From the NCBI GenBank assembly GCA_015067495.1, contig SVMI01000007.1, forward strand, positions 59,377 through 123,376: DNA of 64,000 nucleotides, given 5' to 3'. Source of the DNA: Oscillospiraceae bacterium (GTDB taxonomy: Bacteria > Bacillota > Clostridia > Oscillospirales > Oscillospiraceae). A program made the position numbers and the translations under genes. Shown here piece by piece: positions 59,741 to 64,000 of the stretch. Under the pieces are notes generated by a model, which was not told the DNA's origin, made no database searches, and was given only the letters and a program-made list of their open reading frames with translations. Each line of letters begins with the position of its first letter. The first letter of the stretch is position 1.

Positions 59741-62359
59741 TTACTCCGCTGCCTCTTCCGGTTTTTTATGCTTCTTAATAAGCACTACCGCAGCGGCTGC
59801 GATGCCGCCCGCCACAAGAACACCGACAACGATCAACGTGATCCACAACCCCGCAGGATCCGCACCGCCGTCTGACGGATCGGTTTCATCCGTAGTACCG
59901 GGCGCAGTGGTGGCAGTGCTGCCTCCGTCGTCATCCGGATCTGTTGCTTCCATACCCTCTGTGGGATCCGTTTCTTCGGTTGCTTCGGTTTCGCCATCGG
60001 GACTGAATTTGCAGATCTGGCATCTGCCGGCCTTATTAAATTCGTGCGCTTCTTTTTCAACCGTTACGACGCCGCAGCCCTCGACGGTACATTCCTTCCA
60101 GTGTACATTCCCGTCGGACTTCCATCTGGAATCCTTATGACCGGTTGCGGGAATGATCAGCTCGTCGGTATCCATGATCTCTTCGCTGCCCTTGATGTTG
60201 CCGAAGATACCGTCGCAGGAATCGCAGTAGTAGTAAGCCTTTTTACCGTTTGCAGTGCAGGTCGCGTCTACCTTTTCCATCTTGGTAAGATTATGCTTGT
60301 GGGAAAGCTTCGGCTTGATGATATAGTTGCAGACGGTGCACACCTGATCTGAAGTCTCTGTTGCTTCCGGGCCGGGTGTATGCTTCTCTATGGTGTCATG
60401 GGCATCACAACCCGTTACTGTGCAGGCGTGGGCGTGACCGCGGGATGCCGTGTAGCCCCATTCGGTGCCATAGATGTGACTTCCGACTTTACCGTAGGGG
60501 GCACCGCAGAGGGAACATTTCGCCGGCTCCATGCAGGTGGCTGTGCCGCCGGTGTGGGCGAGCTTTGCGATGGTTCCCCAGGTGTTGATATTGGTGATCC
60601 GATTGGTGCCCTGGAAGTCCTCAAAGCATTTGCCGCACTCCTCGCAGGAATAATAGGCTTTCTTGCCGGGCTCACTGCAGGTCGCCTTGACTTCAGCCAC
60701 CTTCACGGGATTGCACACATGCTCCGGTATGTCGCAGGTGAAGTCGTAGCGCAGATCGATCTGGTCCTCGGTGCATGCGTCAAGGACTGCCGTCTTACCG
60801 TTGATTTTTGCCGATACAGAATATTCGCCCGTGTCAGGATCACACTTGAATGTGTAGCCCCCCGTTGTTTTCAGGTAGATAAACACGGCGTACTCATGTC
60901 CACCGATGAATTTGTCGACCCCGACCTTCATATACTTATTGGTCGTTAGGTCAAACCACTGGATACTGTTTTTGGTGACGTCATCGTCACTTGTATAGAA
61001 AGGAGCATAGGTCGTATCGCCGAGCGTCATGGTATAGTCAGGAAACGCTCCGTCCTTCGGCGGGTCTATATCCTGCACTTCGACCTTGCTGAGTTCAAGA
61101 GATTCTGTCTTTCGGAATTTATAGGTCACCGTAATGCAGCCATCCGCGAGCGTCGACTTTTGCACCTCGGCTTCCTTTCCGTTTACGGTTGCCGTAACGA
61201 GGGGTCTGTCATATTCGTCCGCGGCAAAAATATAGTCACCCGTGGGCTTCAGGGTAATGGAGACGGTATACGAAGTGGACGGCTGGAAGATATGCTCGTT
61301 TTGCTTGATGATGTTATCCTGACTGTCCAGCCATGCCACACCGTAGGCATAAAAATAACTCGAGAAATCAAGACGATCGTAGGATTCGTCCGCGCAGGAA
61401 ATATAGTATTTCGGTTCTTCTCCGGTCTTCGGCGCGGTCACATCCTTGATGTCCACATGGGTGATCTGCCGGGAGGGTTTGCAGACAAACTGAGCGGCAA
61501 CCACGATATGGGAATCGGCAGTGCCGCGGGTGTAGTCCGGAATAACCGTGGCGGTCTTTCCGTTGATGGTGGCACAGACCGCTGTAAAGGGCTTCCCGGG
61601 AGAGGCGAGAATATGGTTCGGATCCACAGCAAACTCGTATCCGACATTGTGTGCGAGAACAAGCTGTACCGTGTAGGTCTTTCCTTCCACAAAGGTGTCG
61701 TTGCTCGACATTTGCCTGCCGCCGTCATACCAGTAAAGATACTGCCCTATCGTTGCATCGCCGTAACCGTAATAGGTAGACACAGAGGTGATGGTAGATG
61801 CGTAGTATTCTTTGGAGACCTTATCTCCGGCATAGGGCTCCAGGATATCCGTAATCGTCACCGTATTGATCACCTGCGGTTTCGCTGCGGAGAAGGTGCA
61901 TCTGACGGTCAGATACTTGGTATTGGTCTTGCCGGCAACGTTGTACACGTTTGCGGAGTATTCGCCGTTTCCTGCGCCGGTTCCCACATTCGCAGTGACG
62001 GTAGTATAGCCGTTGGAATCGGTGGTGAAGGTATCGTCGTCCTTCGCCCAAACCTCAAATTCCACGATGTATACCATTCCACGTTCAAAAATACTGGTTT
62101 CACTCATGCGGTTTTGGGTCGCAACCGAACCCTCATACCAGTTCACGCTTTTGATTTCGTATTGCCCGGGAGAATAGGGTGTCACATCAAAGTCCGGGTG
62201 TTCCCCGACGACAGGGACTGCACAGTTGCGAATGCCGATACTGTCGCAGGTTTGGAAGTTTTCCTTTGCCGCGCTTGCTGTTATCGAGATAACGGCAAGC
62301 AGCATGACAATCGAGATCATTGCAACGATCAGTCGCTTGAAACAGGATGCCTTTTTCAC
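59741..62359 (-). CDS. Secreted repeat protein with CxxC/His motifs and C-terminal TM anchor (paralogue of 46825-48606)
   Basis: MKKASCFKRLIVAMISIVMLLAVISITASAA; HTGGTATCMEPAKCSLCGAPYG, HTPGPEATETSDQVCTVCNYIIKP; C-term LWITLIVVGVLVAGGIAAAAVVLIKKHKK. Confidence 0.85.
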   Translation of the reverse strand: MKKASCFKRLIVAMISIVMLLAVISITASAAKENFQTCDSIGIRNCAVPVVGEHPDFDVTPYSPGQYEIKSVNWYEGSVATQNRMSETSIFERGMVYIVEFEVWAKDDDTFTTDSNGYTTVTANVGTGAGNGEYSANVYNVAGKTNTKYLTVRCTFSAAKPQVINTVTITDILEPYAGDKVSKEYYASTITSVSTYYGYGDATIGQYLYWYDGGRQMSSNDTFVEGKTYTVQLVLAHNVGYEFAVDPNHILASPGKPFTAVCATINGKTATVIPDYTRGTADSHIVVAAQFVCKPSRQITHVDIKDVTAPKTGEEPKYYISCADESYDRLDFSSYFYAYGVAWLDSQDNIIKQNEHIFQPSTSYTVSITLKPTGDYIFAADEYDRPLVTATVNGKEAEVQKSTLADGCITVTYKFRKTESLELSKVEVQDIDPPKDGAFPDYTMTLGDTTYAPFYTSDDDVTKNSIQWFDLTTNKYMKVGVDKFIGGHEYAVFIYLKTTGGYTFKCDPDTGEYSVSAKINGKTAVLDACTEDQIDLRYDFTCDIPEHVCNPVKVAEVKATCSEPGKKAYYSCEECGKCFEDFQGTNRITNINTWGTIAKLAHTGGTATCMEPAKCSLCGAPYGKVGSHIYGTEWGYTASRGHAHACTVTGCDAHDTIEKHTPGPEATETSDQVCTVCNYIIKPKLSHKHNLTKMEKVDATCTANGKKAYYYCDSCDGIFGNIKGSEEIMDTDELIIPATGHKDSRWKSDGNVHWKECTVEGCGVVTVEKEAHEFNKAGRCQICKFSPDGETEATEETDPTEGMEATDPDDDGGSTATTAPGTTDETDPSDGGADPAGLWITLIVVGVLVAGGIAAAAVVLIKKHKKPEEAAE

Positions 62360-62518
62360 AGTTTCTTCCTCCTTGATATAGAAGTTTTATATGTTCGCAC
62401 GAACATCAGCCCCTCTTCCGCAGTGTGGGCAGCACTGCGTGTCCCCGGTCTGGGAACGTCACGGGACGAATAGCGAAAAAGCATACTTTCGTACGCTTCA
62501 AAAGGGTTTGTGGCGCGG

Positions 62519-62543
62519 CGCATGATACCATAGGTATCATGCG
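62519..62543. promoter_or_regulatory. Palindrome CGCATGATACC-ATA-GGTATCATGCG in divergent promoter region (copy 2)
   Basis: Perfect 11-bp arms. Confidence 0.7.
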
Positions 62544-62707
62544 GAACCTTTTTATTCCACATGCCCTTCGTTAAACCTTGCAACTCTATTTTATCTCGAT
62601 ATCCCGTTCGTGTCGCCACACTTACCACACCAAAAAGTGTGGGTCCCACCCATTATTTCAAAAAAAGGGTAGGAAAAGTGTGGGATAATTTCAAAGAGGA
62701 CTGTATT

Positions 62708-62785
62708 ATGCGCCGAACGGTTGTGCGCTTGGCATCTTTCTCTCTGTTTCTGCTGTCTCAGCTGTTGCTCATCAGCTTTTCTTAT
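62708..62785 (+). pseudogene. Truncated relic of the 7TM-LuxR regulator 5' end
   Basis: MRRTVVRLASFSLFLLSQLLLISF versus MRRTVVRFAPFSLFLLS...(25 aa missing)...LLLLIGY at 53831; upstream DNA also homologous. Confidence 0.75.
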
Positions 62786-62831
62786 GATACAATATACGCG
62801 CTCGATCAGACCAACACAAAGGGAGTTACCT

Positions 62832-63752
62832 ATGAAAAAGTATGCCATCAGTCGGGAATTCTTCCCATGGAATCTTTTCGCACCGCCGATCAGCGAAAAA
62901 TTTCTGGCTTTGTCTGTTCCCCACATGAAACCGCCGAAGCGACTCTGGCGGGATAAGGAGCTGGATGTGATTACCTACAGCATTGTCAGCTACGACACAG
63001 AGAAGTTCCCATGTTTCGTGTTGTCTCCGAAAGGCATTCCTCAAAAAGCGCCTTGTCTGATTTATCTGCACGGCGGCGGCTTTGTGCTGGAGGCGGCGGG
63101 TTACCACTATGATAACGTCATGCGGTACGCCAAGGAAGTGGGCTGCAGAGTAGTCTTCCCTCTGTATCGGCTGGCACCGAAGCATCCGTTTCCTACGTTC
63201 TTTGAGGACTGCTACGCCGCTTTTTGCTGGGCTTACGACCATGCGGACGAATTGGGCGTTGATATTGAACACATCGGCATCGGCGGTGACAGCGCCGGCT
63301 CTTCCCTTGCTGTAGGCGTATGCCTGATGGCAAGGGAGCGGGAGCATCCGATCAAGTTCCGTTTCCAGATGCTCCCCTACCCCTTCCTGGACGCCCGGAA
63401 TGAAAGCGGTTCCTGCAAGCGCTTTACCGACACACCCATGTGGAATTCCACCCTGTCAGAACGAATCGGTCCTATGACCAAGGTAGACAAGCACGATCCC
63501 AACTACGTCTGGTATTCTCCCGTGGAAGCAGAAAGCTTCGAAGGGCTTCCGCCTGCCTATATCGAAACGGCGGAATTCGACTGCCTCCACGACGACGGCA
63601 TTCTCTATGCCGACTTGCTGCAAAAGGCCGGCATAGAAGTGACCCTGAATGAGACCAAAGGCACTATGCACGGTTTTGATATTGCCACCAAGGCACGCAT
63701 AACTCTGTATGCCTTGGAGCAGCGGATTCATTTTATGAAGCGGATGATATAA
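62832..63752 (+). CDS. Alpha/beta hydrolase (HSL/acetyl-esterase family)
   Basis: LIYLHGGGFV oxyanion HGGG, GIGGDSAGSSLAV nucleophile elbow, C-terminal GTMHGFD His; start MKKYAISREFFPWN. Confidence 0.9.
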   Translation: MKKYAISREFFPWNLFAPPISEKFLALSVPHMKPPKRLWRDKELDVITYSIVSYDTEKFPCFVLSPKGIPQKAPCLIYLHGGGFVLEAAGYHYDNVMRYAKEVGCRVVFPLYRLAPKHPFPTFFEDCYAAFCWAYDHADELGVDIEHIGIGGDSAGSSLAVGVCLMAREREHPIKFRFQMLPYPFLDARNESGSCKRFTDTPMWNSTLSERIGPMTKVDKHDPNYVWYSPVEAESFEGLPPAYIETAEFDCLHDDGILYADLLQKAGIEVTLNETKGTMHGFDIATKARITLYALEQRIHFMKRMI

Positions 63753-63756
63753 CAAG

Positions 63757-63800
63757 CACACCCCAAGGAGCAGGCGTTCCCTTGGGGTGTGTTGCTTTTT
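63757..63800 (+). terminator. Intrinsic terminator
   Basis: CACACCCCAAGG...CCTTGGGGTGTG then TTGCTTTTTC. Confidence 0.8.
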
Positions 63801-63881
63801 CACATAATACAGCGGTTCATTTCACGCTGTAGCGCCACCCGCCAAAGCGAAGCAGGGCGCAATTCGAAAAAAGAGTCAAAA

Positions 63882-63951
63882 CCTCCGGCTAAGCCGGAGG
63901 CTTGATTAAGCCCTAGAAGGGCATTTTACAGACTATTGCCCCTAAAGGGGC
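63882..63951. repeat. Cluster of three short hairpins at window end
   Basis: CCTCCGGCTAAGCCGGAGG, GCCCTAGAAGGGC, GCCCCTAAAGGGGC within 70 bp. Confidence 0.6.
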
Positions 63952-64000
63952 CCCGAAAGGTTTGCCGACCGCATTTCTTTCTCGGACCGCCCCTTAAGGG

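Noticed and set aside
1-64000. tRNA/rRNA genes, complete IS elements, prophage
   Set aside because: I looked for tRNA-like cloverleaf ends, rRNA signatures, transposase and phage structural motifs in the translations and saw none, though short RNAs could be missed by eye.

Overview
64 kb Firmicutes window (gene content resembles Oscillospiraceae/Clostridia, with many secreted and surface proteins). Left to right: (1) L-fucose isomerase (5'-truncated by the window edge), L-fucose mutarotase and an AEC transporter. (2) An XRE regulator divergent from a heterodimeric multidrug-type ABC exporter. The exporter is preceded by a short leader ORF and an intrinsic terminator, so it looks like a bmrB-type attenuator. 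(3) A 22 kb minus-strand locus (7.4-29.8 kb) with about a dozen SipW-dependent TasA/camelysin-like secreted proteins. Four are very large (641-1721 aa if starts are right), one ends in a Hint domain. The locus also has three ER-type (Ser-His) signal peptidases that all carry a similar C-terminal coiled-coil tail. (4) A CASTOR/POLLUX-like ion channel, an Ldh-family oxidoreductase, uridine kinase, MalQ, a LacI regulator and a sugar ABC importer. (5) A second surface-protein region (40-62 kb): an LRR/transglutaminase/dockerin protein, TM-anchored surface proteins, a ydjGHI-like SPFH/TPM/zinc-ribbon cassette, a 7TM-LuxR regulator, and an extremely Cys-rich repeat protein of about 1220 aa. The regulator's promoter and 5' coding end were duplicated about 9 kb away, leaving an in-frame-deleted relic in front of an alpha/beta hydrolase. 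The best candidates for an undescribed system are the multi-SipW/TasA locus with its Hint protein and the Cys-repeat/LuxR-duplicated module. All assignments are from reading the sequence and translations; no database search was run.
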